Shown here: in pieces, positions 44,434 to 53,425 of the stretch
How the letters are laid out: each line of letters begins with the position of its first letter
Position numbering within the stretch: the first letter of the stretch is position 1
Assembly: GCA_947304405.1 (NCBI GenBank)
Contig: CAMZBB010000004.1
Span: 1 to 60,274, forward strand
Reading direction: 5' to 3'
Length of the DNA stretch: 60,274 nucleotides
Origin: an uncultured Clostridia bacterium
Lineage (GTDB): Bacteria > Bacillota > Clostridia > Saccharofermentanales > Saccharofermentanaceae
The notes under the pieces: model-generated
The model's database searches: none
Seen by the model: the letters and a program-made list of their open reading frames with translations, nothing else
Told to the model about the DNA's origin: nothing
Position numbers and translations under genes: made by a program

Positions 44434-44958
44434 ATGAAAAGACTGCTTATCGTCGTTGACTGCCAGAAAGATTTCATTGACGGCGCACTCGGCTTTGAAG
44501 GCGCTGATGCCATTATCCCGGGCATAATCGAGCGCATAGCTTCGTACAAGGCTTCAGGTGATGAAGTCGTTTACACGATGGATACGCATACCACCGACTA
44601 TATGAACACTCAGGAGGGCAGAAATCTTCCGGTTCCCCACTGCATAAAGGGAAGCGAAGGCTATAAGCTCACCCCTGCGCTCGAAGAGCCTCTTTCTGAC
44701 TGCAGGGGCTTTGACAAGCCCACTTTCGGTTCGCTGGAGCTTGCCAATTACATTGCTTCAAATGCAGAGGATTATTCTTCCATTGAGGTTTGCGGCCTTG
44801 TCTCCAACATCTGCGTCGTCTCAAATGCGATGCTCGCCAAAGCTGCGGCTCCGGAAGCGGAGATCATCGTTGATTCAAAGCTTACGGCCTCTTTTGACCC
44901 CAAACTCCACCAGGCGACACTCGATGTTTTGGGCGGCGTTCAGGTCAAGGTCCTGTGA
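44434..44958 (+). CDS. Isochorismatase-family cysteine hydrolase (nicotinamidase-like)
   Basis: This 174-aa hydrolase has the catalytic triad of the family: Asp9 (VVDCQKDF), Lys about 94 (FDKPTFGS) and Cys about 129 (GLVSNICVVSNAML). The metal-site-like MDTHTTDYM resembles nicotinamidases, which deamidate nicotinamide in NAD salvage, but substrate prediction within this family is unreliable. GAAGGAGGA precedes the ATG. It is a single gene between tRNA-Arg and tig. Confidence 0.87.
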   Translation: MKRLLIVVDCQKDFIDGALGFEGADAIIPGIIERIASYKASGDEVVYTMDTHTTDYMNTQEGRNLPVPHCIKGSEGYKLTPALEEPLSDCRGFDKPTFGSLELANYIASNAEDYSSIEVCGLVSNICVVSNAMLAKAAAPEAEIIVDSKLTASFDPKLHQATLDVLGGVQVKVL

Positions 44959-44970
44959 TCTAATTATTTA

Positions 44971-45000
44971 TTGCAAAAACAGCAGGCCCTGTGATACAAT
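44971..45000 (+). promoter_or_regulatory. tig promoter
   Basis: TTGCAA (44971-44976), 18 bp, TACAAT (44995-45000), with TGA directly before it as an extended -10. Confidence 0.7.
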
Positions 45001-45044
45001 TCTATCTCGGTTAATTTATTTATTAATATATTGGAGGATATAAC

Positions 45045-46571
45045 ATGGCATCCACGATTGAGAAAAAAGAGCACTCGCAGGTAGTGATCAGCCTCGAGGC
45101 GGGATTAGAAGAGTGGAAGGCTGCCCTTAAGCAGGCTTACAACAAGAATAAGGGTCGTTTCCAGGTTCCCGGTTTCCGTAAGGGCAAGGTTCCTTATCAG
45201 CTGGTCTGCCAGTATTACGGCGAGGGCGTCCTTTATGATGATGCTATGAACGAGATCGCTAACAAGCAGTATCCTGAGGCAGTTAAGGAGCACGACCTCA
45301 AGGTTGTCTCCCGCCCTGAGATGGATGTTACTGCTCTTGACGAGAACGGTCTCAAGTACACGATCTCGGTTTACGTTAAGCCTGAGTTCGAACTTGGCCA
45401 GTATGAGGGTGTTGAAGTTCCTTATAAGGATATCGAAGTTACAGACAAGGATATCGATGCAGAACTCGAGCGTATGGCTAAGCGTAATTCTTCCCTTGAG
45501 GAAGTTACAGACCGTCCGGCAGCTGAGGGCGATACAGTAACGATCGACTATGAGGGCTTCAAGGACGGAGTCGCATTCGAAGGCGGAAAGGGCGAGGGCT
45601 ATAACCTCAAGCTCGGTTCTCACTCATTCATTCCCGGCTTTGAGGATCAGGTCATCGGTCACAGCGAGGGCGAAGAGTTCACGATCGAGGTCAAGTTCCC
45701 TGAAGATTACCACTCTGAGGATCTCAAGGGCGCTGATGCTACATTTAACGTAAAGATCCACGCTATCAAGACAGAGATCATCCCTGAGATCGACGATGAG
45801 TTTGCAAAGGATGTTTCCGAGTTTGATACTCTTGACGAGCTCAAGGCTGATATCCGCAAGAATAAGGAAGAGAAGGCTGCAAAGGACAACAAGGCAGCTT
45901 TCGAGAACGAGACTGTTCGCGCAGTATGCGACAACTTCCAGATCGAGATCCCTCCGGTAATGATCGAAAACGAAGTAGAGCAGATGGCTCAGGATCAGTC
46001 CGCACGTATGAGCAGCCAGGGCATCGAGCTTTCCATGTACCTGCAGTATCTTGGCCAGAGCATGGAAGAGTTCAAGCAGTCCCTTGAGCCCATGGCACGC
46101 GTAAGAGTCAAGTCTTCACTCATCATCGAGAAGATCACCGAAGTAATTAACCCTGAGGTAACTGAAGCTGATTACGAGGAAGAGATCAAGACGATAGCCG
46201 ATACTTACAAGATCTCCATTGAGGATGTCAAGAAGTCCGTCGGCGCTGAATCTTCCTTCATCAACGACTCCATCCGTGCACGCAAGACAGTTGAGTATCT
46301 TGCTTCCAAGGCTGTTAAGGTTGAACCCAAGGAACCTGATGCAGAGCCTGCTGAAGAGAAGAAGCCTGCCAAGAAGACTGCTGCAAAGAAGACAACAGCA
46401 AAGAAGGCAGAAGATGCTGAAGCTCCCGCTGAAGAGAAGCCTAAGAAGACAGCTGCTAAGAAGACAACAGCAAAGAAGGCTGAGGACGCTGCTGAGGCTC
46501 CCGCTGAAGAGAAACCCAAGAAGACAAGAGCCAAGAAGGCAAAGTCTGATGAGGATGCTGCCAAGGAGTAA
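45045..46571 (+). CDS. tig: Trigger factor with Lys/Ala-rich tail
   Basis: Trigger factor is the ribosome-bound chaperone and prolyl isomerase. The N-terminal docking loop GFRKGKVP (about 43-50), the FKBP domain (GDTVTIDYEGFKDGVAFEGG, about 160-245) and the helical C-terminal domain to about 425 are standard. The last 80 residues are an added tail with two copies of a KKTAAKKTTAKKAEDA-type unit and acidic EAPAEEKPKK spacers, similar to the tails of GlgB and GlgA here. TTGGAGGA precedes the ATG. It is monocistronic, closed by a terminator. Confidence 0.96.
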   Translation: MASTIEKKEHSQVVISLEAGLEEWKAALKQAYNKNKGRFQVPGFRKGKVPYQLVCQYYGEGVLYDDAMNEIANKQYPEAVKEHDLKVVSRPEMDVTALDENGLKYTISVYVKPEFELGQYEGVEVPYKDIEVTDKDIDAELERMAKRNSSLEEVTDRPAAEGDTVTIDYEGFKDGVAFEGGKGEGYNLKLGSHSFIPGFEDQVIGHSEGEEFTIEVKFPEDYHSEDLKGADATFNVKIHAIKTEIIPEIDDEFAKDVSEFDTLDELKADIRKNKEEKAAKDNKAAFENETVRAVCDNFQIEIPPVMIENEVEQMAQDQSARMSSQGIELSMYLQYLGQSMEEFKQSLEPMARVRVKSSLIIEKITEVINPEVTEADYEEEIKTIADTYKISIEDVKKSVGAESSFINDSIRARKTVEYLASKAVKVEPKEPDAEPAEEKKPAKKTAAKKTTAKKAEDAEAPAEEKPKKTAAKKTTAKKAEDAAEAPAEEKPKKTRAKKAKSDEDAAKE

Positions 46572-46605
46572 GGCAAATCCCTCAATAAGCAATTATGTTG
46601 AAAGT

Positions 46606-46638
46606 GGCTATCGTAAAATTATTGCGATAGCCCTTTTT
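46606..46638 (+). terminator. tig terminator
   Basis: GGCTATCG (46606-46613) pairs with CGATAGCC (46625-46632), followed by TTTTT. Confidence 0.92.
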
Positions 46639-46682
46639 CTTTCAAACTGAACTGGCACGCGTTTCCGCCGTTTCCCGGCTGT

Positions 46683-46711
46683 TTGACAGTTCCTTTACAT
46701 ATTTTTATCTA
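46683..46711 (+). promoter_or_regulatory. Candidate promoter of the LRR surface protein
   Basis: TTGACA (46683-46688), 17 bp, TATCTA (46706-46711), about 130 bp before the start codon. Confidence 0.5.
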
Positions 46712-46843
46712 ATTATCAAGGTTTGTTGAGTTATGGCTGTGAGTATGATATATCCTAATTATTTAAGGTCGAAAAGCCCTTATCTTGGCATGCGGTTTTG
46801 TGCCGGATAAGATTTGGATCGTGGTTTACGGAGGAGGATTTAC

Positions 46844-48661
46844 ATGAAGCAGAAACGTTTGCTGGCTGGATTGATTGCTATGGCCATGACAGTCGGAATG
46901 ATGCCGGCTTTGGTATTTGCAGAAGAGACTGTTGAGGAACCGGCGGAAACAGAAGTCGCCTTGACTACTGAATCCAAAGAAAAAGAGACAGTGAAGCCTT
47001 CGGCAAAGGAAACGGAGAAGCCGGATGAAACGAAGGAGACTGAGCCTTCTGAATCCGAAACCGAAAAAGAAACTGAAGAGACAAAGGAGACAGAGCCTTC
47101 CGAGTCTGAAAACAAAGAACCGGAGGAGACAAAGGCAACTGAACCGTCCGAGCCTTCTGAGACGCAGCCTGCCGAGCCTTCAGAACCTTCAGAGCAGGAA
47201 GACAAAAAGCCCTCCGAAAGTGAAGAAGCAGCGGAAGAAGCACCTGCTCAAAAAGACCAGCCTTCTGAATCTGATTCCGAGAAAGCCAAGGCTGCGACTG
47301 ACGGCGGTGATATAGATGCACTCAAATGGTCTTATGACGATGAGACGCACGTTCTGACCATAAGCGGAACAGGCGAGATGGCCAATTACGATAACAAGAC
47401 TGCTTATCCCTGGGCGATTTACAGCGGTGAGGTCACAAGGATTGTCATCGTCAAAAAAGTAACCTCGATCTCTGATTATGCATTTCAGGATTTTAAAAAG
47501 CTCACGAGCATTTCAGTTCCTTCCGGAATAACAAAGATCGGCACTTCTGCCTTTGAGAACTGCAATAATCTCAGAGCTGTTTCCATTCCTTCAGGCGTAA
47601 AAACGATCGGAAGCAAAGCTTTCAGGTGCTGCTACAGCTTGGCTAAGATATCTGTTCCCAAGACCGTAACAACGATCGGTGCTGAATCGTTCCAGTGCTG
47701 CACAGAACTTGCAAGTGTCACGATCTCAAGCGGCGTAAAAACTATTGGGACAGGCGCATTTTCGAGTTGCTTTGCTCTCAAGAGCATATCGATCCCCGGA
47801 ACTGTATCGATTGTCAGTTCCCAGGCTTTCGCTGATTGCTGCAGACTCCGTACCGTGACGATCGCAAGCGGTGTGACCGCTGTAGGAGACGAGGCTTTCT
47901 GCGGCTGCACATGCCTTGACAAGGTTACCATCCCGGGCAGCGTAACTGATATCGGTGAATCTGCTTTTGAAGGATGCGGTTACCTTGATGTCGTATCGAT
48001 CGGATATGGCGTACAGACTATTGGAGATAAAGCATTTAAAGATGCCGAGTATCTTACGGCAATAACTATCCCTGGCAGCGTGCAGACAATTGGAGACAGT
48101 GCATTCCAGGACTGCAGCCAGCTCAGATACATAACGATCGGTTATGGCGTTACGTCGATAGGGGCAAATGCATTTAAACAGTGCTACAGAGTTGAGAGCG
48201 TGGTGATACCTGACAGCGTTGATTCTGTTGGAGACAATGCTTTCATGAACTGCGGCAATCTTAAGACCGTCAGCCTTTCCGGCGAACTGGAAGCCAAACT
48301 GGATACCGACAAAGTGTTTGCCGGTTGCGCAGATCCGGTCGTATTTATTTCTTTAAAAGACAATTCTTTTACGGTCAGCGGAAAGACGGCCACACTTAAG
48401 GCTAAGACATTAAAGAAAAAAGCTTTGACGGTAGCTGTTGGAAAAGTGCTTGGCATCACTCCGGAAGGCACGGGTTTGGAATGCGTTAAGGTATCAGGTA
48501 ACAAGAATGTTTCCATCAACAGAACGACCGGAACGGTCACTGTTAAGAAAAAGACCAAGAAAGGCACATACTCCATAAAGATCAACATAAGGTCAACCGG
48601 AAATGCCGAGTACAAGTCATCCGATTGGCAGACCGTAACTTTCAAGATCAAGGTAAAGTGA
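46844..48661 (+). CDS. Secreted BspA-type leucine-rich-repeat protein
   Basis: This protein of about 605 aa starts at 46844, where GGAGGAGG lies 6 bp upstream (an ATG 30 bp earlier has no site). A signal peptide (LLAGLIAMAMTVGMMPALVFA) is followed by a low-complexity Glu/Thr/Pro/Ser spacer to about residue 150 and about a dozen BspA/LRR_5 repeats (such as IPSGVKTIGSKAFRCCYSL). The C-terminal 100 residues form a basic beta domain resembling Ig-like or cadherin-like modules. No LPXTG or anchor is visible. It probably acts at the cell surface in adhesion. Confidence 0.88.
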   Translation: MKQKRLLAGLIAMAMTVGMMPALVFAEETVEEPAETEVALTTESKEKETVKPSAKETEKPDETKETEPSESETEKETEETKETEPSESENKEPEETKATEPSEPSETQPAEPSEPSEQEDKKPSESEEAAEEAPAQKDQPSESDSEKAKAATDGGDIDALKWSYDDETHVLTISGTGEMANYDNKTAYPWAIYSGEVTRIVIVKKVTSISDYAFQDFKKLTSISVPSGITKIGTSAFENCNNLRAVSIPSGVKTIGSKAFRCCYSLAKISVPKTVTTIGAESFQCCTELASVTISSGVKTIGTGAFSSCFALKSISIPGTVSIVSSQAFADCCRLRTVTIASGVTAVGDEAFCGCTCLDKVTIPGSVTDIGESAFEGCGYLDVVSIGYGVQTIGDKAFKDAEYLTAITIPGSVQTIGDSAFQDCSQLRYITIGYGVTSIGANAFKQCYRVESVVIPDSVDSVGDNAFMNCGNLKTVSLSGELEAKLDTDKVFAGCADPVVFISLKDNSFTVSGKTATLKAKTLKKKALTVAVGKVLGITPEGTGLECVKVSGNKNVSINRTTGTVTVKKKTKKGTYSIKINIRSTGNAEYKSSDWQTVTFKIKVK

Positions 48662-48713
48662 TCCTGACCGCAAAACATAACGGACAGTTGTAGTTAATTA
48701 CGGGAGGTTACAT

Positions 48714-50771
48714 ATGAGGATCAGGAATTTCATAAAAGCGGTTTCTTTAGTGCTTACAACGAGCATTGTTCTCAGTATTGCAGGCGCTATGAAATCTGTC
48801 GCGGCAGGCATTACGTTGTCGGGCACAAGCACTGTTCAGAAATACGGCAGTATAGACGGCGCCTGGGATAATTCGAGTGCTACGCTTACATTAAAGAGCC
48901 GGCCCACGACTGACGATCCTTGCAGACAGATCGAAGCCATTAACGTAAGTCTTAACAATACGAGCGGTACAACAGGATCGCTCAGATACAGCGTCTATGT
49001 ACAGGGCGAAGGCTGGCAGGAGTATAAGACTGAAGGCAACGATGCAGGAATAATCAACAAGGCTCTTAAGATCGAAGCGATAAAAATGGAGCTTACAGGT
49101 GATCTTGCGTCTTCATACTTCGTTGAATATTCGGTGGTATATGAAAAAGGCGGCAGCGCGCAGGGTTTTGTCTCTGACGGTGCAGTGGCTGGTACCATAG
49201 GTGAATCCAAAAAGATCGAATCAATAAAGATACGCATTGTTCCCGTGAGTCAGGGAACACCTGCCGTCAACTACAGAGTCCACAGCGAGAGCAGCGGCTG
49301 GGGAACCAAATGGGCCAAAGATGGCGTAGTAGCTGGTGCAGCAGGCAAGGGAAAGCAGATCGACAGCATCGAGCTGACTCTTACGGGCTGCAAGGGCGAC
49401 ATTTCTTACTGTTCAAAGGTCCAGGATAAGGGTTGGGAGTCTGACTGGTCTTCCAATGGCAATACAAGCGGAACCTTGGACAAGCGTATTGAAGCCATTA
49501 AGATCAAGCTCTTGGGAGACATTGCCGGTACTCACAATGTTTATTACCGTGTTTGTGTACAGTCGGTCGGCTGGCTCGGTTGGGCCAATAACGGCGAAGA
49601 GACCGGGGTAGTAGATCTTTCCTACAAACTTGAAGCGCTGCAGGTAGTCATTGTTAAAAAGTCTGATCCTGCTCCGGGTAATGTCGGGAAGATCCAGAGT
49701 ATCGGCAAACTTACCGTGATCACTTCGAAAACGCCGATCCTTCCGGGCGCAGGTCTTTTCGAGATGGGCCAAAATGCAAAAGTGTCTTATGCTGTCAAAA
49801 CCGCTGACGGGTGGTCTAAAATAGTGTCTGATGGCAAGGAATTAGCTGTTTCCGGAGAGATCACCGGAATTGCCGTCGGAGTAAAACTGCCGGGAAATAA
49901 TAGAGAACTTGATCTTTGGGTTGATATGCCGGATTTCGGAAATGGTAAATCAGACTCTACGGATTCTTATGATGCTGATTGCCTGCTGAAGATAATCGAT
50001 GCACGCAAAAGGATAGAAAATCTGGAGATCTCACTCTATGACTGGACGTATTCTTATGGAGATCAGTACAGCATTTTCTACAGAGTCAGGACATCAAAAC
50101 TGGGCTGGATGGCTTGGGCCGGCAGTGGAAACAGGAGCGGTACCGATGAGATAGGAAATACGATTTCCGCCATTCAGATAGTAGTTCTTCCTGCGGGTCA
50201 GACGCCTGAGGCTAACCTTGAAGGCATCACTTCCGCCCGGGAAGAAACATTTCTGGAGATGAGTGATTTCCCTAAGCAGAAGATCATTACGACTAACAAC
50301 GCATTCGCAAAGTGGTGTCTTAAGAATTTCCCTGAGAGTAAGAGTGTAACAAATTACATCAACAGCAATTACCACAAGCGTGGCTATTACTATTATCAGA
50401 TATCATCAACCTGGCCTTATAAGCTTGGCGGAAAGACAAAGAAGAGCTGTGACTGTACCGGTTTTGCCGTCTGGCTGTTCGACAAATACTTCCACAAGAA
50501 GATCAAGCACAATTCACATTACGTGGCATTCAAGATCGGCAAGGTTATCTCTTACAAGAATATAAAGCCGGGAGACCTGCTCTGCGATTGTACAACTTAC
50601 CACGGCGACATTTTCTTCTATTGCGGAAAAGATGAATACGGACATGACATCATTTTTGACGGTATGACACCGAAAATAAACGGCAAGATCAAATATGTCG
50701 TACCTTGTTTCAGATATATAGATCTTGCAGACTGGGCATCGAAGAGCAAGCACTATGTAAAGAGGAGATGA
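48714..50771 (+). CDS. Secreted ChW-repeat protein with NlpC/P60-like C-terminal domain
   Basis: This 685-aa protein has a signal peptide (about 1-32) and at least six repeats of the clostridial hydrophobic W type (YSVYVQGEGWQEYKTEGNDA, VYYRVCVQSVGWLGWANNGE, IFYRVRTSKLGWMAWAGSG). The C-terminal 150 residues look like an NlpC/P60-type cysteine peptidase: CDCTGFAVWLF with the candidate nucleophile, GDLLCDC, and TTYHGDIFFYCG with the histidine. It is probably a cell-wall hydrolase or a surface enzyme bound through ChW repeats. GGGAGG precedes the ATG. Confidence 0.83.
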   Translation: MRIRNFIKAVSLVLTTSIVLSIAGAMKSVAAGITLSGTSTVQKYGSIDGAWDNSSATLTLKSRPTTDDPCRQIEAINVSLNNTSGTTGSLRYSVYVQGEGWQEYKTEGNDAGIINKALKIEAIKMELTGDLASSYFVEYSVVYEKGGSAQGFVSDGAVAGTIGESKKIESIKIRIVPVSQGTPAVNYRVHSESSGWGTKWAKDGVVAGAAGKGKQIDSIELTLTGCKGDISYCSKVQDKGWESDWSSNGNTSGTLDKRIEAIKIKLLGDIAGTHNVYYRVCVQSVGWLGWANNGEETGVVDLSYKLEALQVVIVKKSDPAPGNVGKIQSIGKLTVITSKTPILPGAGLFEMGQNAKVSYAVKTADGWSKIVSDGKELAVSGEITGIAVGVKLPGNNRELDLWVDMPDFGNGKSDSTDSYDADCLLKIIDARKRIENLEISLYDWTYSYGDQYSIFYRVRTSKLGWMAWAGSGNRSGTDEIGNTISAIQIVVLPAGQTPEANLEGITSAREETFLEMSDFPKQKIITTNNAFAKWCLKNFPESKSVTNYINSNYHKRGYYYYQISSTWPYKLGGKTKKSCDCTGFAVWLFDKYFHKKIKHNSHYVAFKIGKVISYKNIKPGDLLCDCTTYHGDIFFYCGKDEYGHDIIFDGMTPKINGKIKYVVPCFRYIDLADWASKSKHYVKRR

Positions 50772-50931
50772 TTCGTGTTTTGCAAATTGCGGGAAGGAAA
50801 CAGCGAGTTTCCACAAAAAAAGTAAAAACATACCCGCAAACAGACAGACATTGATCGTATCCATTGTTAAAATTCGCATGCAAAAAGGATACGGGTTTAT
50901 ACCTTCCTTTCTGTGATTTGTCCGTTACAAG

Positions 50932-50956
50932 AGCCGTCCCTCCGGGGACGGCTTTT
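50932..50956. terminator. Bidirectional terminator
   Basis: A 9-bp perfect stem AGCCGTCCC/GGGACGGCT lies between convergent genes, with TTTT on the plus side. The minus side is less T-rich. Confidence 0.75.
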
Positions 50957-50972
50957 GCGTTGACGGTATTTT

Positions 50973-52097
50973 TCAATAGACTGCGATCAATGGTATCTCA
51001 AGTTCCGCTTTCGTAAGGCCTGCGTGGCCTCCCGGCATCATTTCCGACTCCTTGTGCGTAAGGAAGACAGAAACGTCGGATACGGCTATGCAGGTGTAAT
51101 CACCGAGCATGTCAGCGAACAGTTCGTGATCTTTTCCTATGCCGAAAAGTTTTTGACTGATGATCTCTTCTTTTGTGAGGATACAAAACTTGTCACTGAA
51201 CACTTTTCTGAATATGTCCGGAAAATCTTTCTTATACTTGTCCTTGACCCAAAAACTCAATGTCCTTGGTTCGATGGAAGGCATGCGGATAAGGCATTCG
51301 GTTATCTCCGGATAGTCCATGAGACAGTAGTTTTTGCTCTCGATCTGGCTGTGATCCGCGGTGATGAAAAGCAGCGTATCCGAAAGGCCGGAAGAGAATT
51401 TTACCAGCCTTTGCTCAAGTTCATTCATAAGGTCTTTTGCTTCAATGCTGTCAGGGCCTTTGAGATGCATGGTGTGGTCAGGCTCGGGCCAGTATGAATA
51501 GATGAACTTCTTCCCGGGTTCTTTGCAAAGAGCTTCGATGCGACCCAATACTTCATCCAGTTCCTGCGGGAAAGGCTCCATAAAAGGGCTGGAAGCATAG
51601 GCTTTACCGCCTGCTTCATTGATCTTATCGATAATGTTCTTATATGGGCAGTACTTAAAGCCCGCGTGAAAATCAGCGGCGGGAACAGGGTCTGCCGGTT
51701 CGCCGTTTTCGCCCTCGACCAACTGATCCGTATTCGTGAAAACGGTAACGTTCTTATCGAGCTCCGGGTAGTACATGTCCCATCCGAGCCAGCCGTGCTC
51801 GTTGGGGAAAAGACCTGACAGTACGGAAGTCGTTGCAGCAACGGTCGTTGGAGGAAAGACGGAACTGTATGGGCCGACAAGATTGGAACGAAGGAACCCG
51901 TCAGGGGACAGGTGCTTTTCGAGTATTGAAGTGCCCATGGCATCCATGAGCAGTATAACGACGTTCTTGTGATCCTTCTCGAGGAGATCGTCAGCCATCT
52001 TAAGAGTTGGCGCAGTCGTATCGGCACCGAAAGCTTTCAGTATAGAATTGCTCAAGTTGACAAGACAATTGCCGTAATCGGGTTTTATGTAATCCAT
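50973..52097 (-). CDS. Alkaline-phosphatase-superfamily hydrolase (phosphodiesterase/pyrophosphatase-like)
   Basis: This 374-aa metalloenzyme has the superfamily metal ligands and nucleophile: ILLMDAMG (Asp), FPPTTVAATTSVLSG (Thr nucleophile), WPEPDHTMH (Asp/His), ITADHSQ (Asp-His) and GGHAGLT (His). It resembles type-I phosphodiesterase/nucleotide pyrophosphatase proteins. No signal peptide is present, so it is probably cytoplasmic. AAAGGGGC precedes the start. The substrate is unknown. Confidence 0.87.
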   Translation of the reverse strand: MDYIKPDYGNCLVNLSNSILKAFGADTTAPTLKMADDLLEKDHKNVVILLMDAMGTSILEKHLSPDGFLRSNLVGPYSSVFPPTTVAATTSVLSGLFPNEHGWLGWDMYYPELDKNVTVFTNTDQLVEGENGEPADPVPAADFHAGFKYCPYKNIIDKINEAGGKAYASSPFMEPFPQELDEVLGRIEALCKEPGKKFIYSYWPEPDHTMHLKGPDSIEAKDLMNELEQRLVKFSSGLSDTLLFITADHSQIESKNYCLMDYPEITECLIRMPSIEPRTLSFWVKDKYKKDFPDIFRKVFSDKFCILTKEEIISQKLFGIGKDHELFADMLGDYTCIAVSDVSVFLTHKESEMMPGGHAGLTKAELEIPLIAVY

Positions 52098-52217
52098 AAG
52101 TTTTATGCCCCTTTATCGATTAACGTAGTTTAACATAAGTTTTGCGTGTGTTTTGCCTAAATCTTCCTGACGTCAAAGACTATAATGTCGTTGACCAAAA
52201 AAAGAGGAGTGATCAAA

Positions 52218-53072
52218 ATGAATAAAAAGATAATCGCAATAATCATGGCATCAAGCACGCTTTTTTCGCTTGCGGCATGTAATTCCATCGGCCTGACGCC
52301 CACTACCCAGAGCACTTCGGTAATAACCACGGTAACACAGACTTCCGAGACGAGTGCACCTGAGACAACTGAGACTGAAGAGACTACCGAGGAAACGACC
52401 GAGAGCGAAGAAACGACTACGGAAGAGACTTCAGAGACAAAGGTTACCGAGACTAAGGCTACTGAAGAAACAACTTCGGAAACCACGGCTAAACCGACAC
52501 CCAAGCCGATAGGCAAGACAACGGTTTCAAATGCCTATAAGAGAACATTTACGGTCAATAAGACTAAATACACCACGAAATATCCGAAGATCACGATCAA
52601 GGGCGTCAGCACAACTTCGATCAACAAAGAGATCGCGAATAAGTTCGGCCCCATCGCGAAAAAGAATGCAAGCGTGGTCAAGTATTCGTATTACATCGGA
52701 AAGAAATATGCATCCATATTTGTAACCGTCAACTTAGATGCCGGCAAGGACGGAAACAATTACTATGTTTACAATGTTTCCAGAGTGACGGGCAAGAAGC
52801 TCTCCAAGAGTGAAATGCTCAAGCTTCTCGGCATGAAGGACAGCGCTTTCAAGTCGAAAGTAACTACCGGTGTCAAGAAGTGGTGGAATGACAACATCCT
52901 GAAGAATGACAAGACTGCTGCAACGAAGAAACTGTACAACAAAGCTATTGCATCCAAGTCCATCAACAGCGCAGTGATCTATGTCAATTCAAAGGGAAAG
53001 AAGTGCTTCCTGATCCGCCAGATGAAGGCTCCGACTCAGATGGGTAATAACGACATTTACATGACGATCTGA
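52218..53072 (+). CDS. Lipoprotein with Thr/Glu-rich spacer and DUF4163-like globular domain
   Basis: This 284-aa protein starts at 52218 (AGAGGAG upstream). A signal peptide ends in the lipobox LAAC (Cys about 21). A low-complexity Thr/Glu/Ser spacer (about 45-90) leads to a basic C-terminal domain (VTVNLDAGKDGNNYYVYNVS, SKSEMLKLLGMKDSAFKSKV) that resembles the region where DUF4163/DUF3298-type secreted proteins bind ligands; this match is weak. A TATAAT at 52181 is the probable -10. Confidence 0.75.
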   Translation: MNKKIIAIIMASSTLFSLAACNSIGLTPTTQSTSVITTVTQTSETSAPETTETEETTEETTESEETTTEETSETKVTETKATEETTSETTAKPTPKPIGKTTVSNAYKRTFTVNKTKYTTKYPKITIKGVSTTSINKEIANKFGPIAKKNASVVKYSYYIGKKYASIFVTVNLDAGKDGNNYYVYNVSRVTGKKLSKSEMLKLLGMKDSAFKSKVTTGVKKWWNDNILKNDKTAATKKLYNKAIASKSINSAVIYVNSKGKKCFLIRQMKAPTQMGNNDIYMTI

Positions 53073-53095
53073 GTTAATATTCCGCTTGATGAAAA

Positions 53096-53142
53096 GGGGC
53101 TGTCTCAAAAGTGAATGACCTCGCTTTTGGGACAGTTCTTTT
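53096..53142 (+). terminator. Terminator of the lipoprotein gene
   Basis: A 12-bp stem (53100-53111 with 53124-53135, one G-U pair) is followed by TTCTTTT. Its 11-nt start GGGGCTGTCTC recurs, inverted, at 53387-53397 as the terminator of the convergent argJ gene. Confidence 0.87.
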
Positions 53143-53158
53143 AGTTTTTGACTGCCTG

Positions 53159-53340
53159 ACCTATAAGAAATGAAAAAATGCTTTTCTTATAGGTACTTTT
53201 TTGAGCTTTTAGCAGTTTTCAAAAGGAAATGTACCTATAAGAAATCAAAAAACAAATTCTTATAGGTACAAAAGTGACTGAAAACGCGATTTTGAAGCAA
53301 AACGTACCTATAAGAAATGAAAAATCTGTTTCTTATAGGT
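53159..53340. repeat. Array of three ACCTATAAGAA hairpins at 73-74-bp period
   Basis: ACCTATAAGAA and its complement TTCTTATAGGT form three perfect hairpins (53159-53194, 53233-53267, 53306-53340). Starts are 74 and 73 bp apart and spacers are 38 bp. Loops differ between copies and there are no cas genes, so this is not a CRISPR array. It fills the gap between two convergent terminators. Confidence 0.85.
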
Positions 53341-53354
53341 CATTGCAAAAACTG

Positions 53355-53397
53355 TTAAAAAATAAGAGGCTGTCTCATTATGTTTCGAGACAGCCCC
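53355..53397 (-). terminator. argJ terminator
   Basis: On the minus strand GGGGCTGTCTC leads into GAGACAGCC (9-bp stem, 53368-53376 with 53387-53395), followed by a T-rich tail. Confidence 0.87.
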
Positions 53398-53425
53398 GCT
53401 TTTTGCAATAAAATTACGATTGAAC

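Noticed and set aside
53159..53340. CRISPR array
   Set aside because: Only the palindromic arms are conserved; the repeat centres differ, there are just three units, and no cas genes are nearby.
53096..53397. A 302-bp transposable element bounded by 11-bp inverted repeats
   Set aside because: The terminal GGGGCTGTCTC words are explained by two convergent intrinsic terminators, and no target-site duplication is visible.
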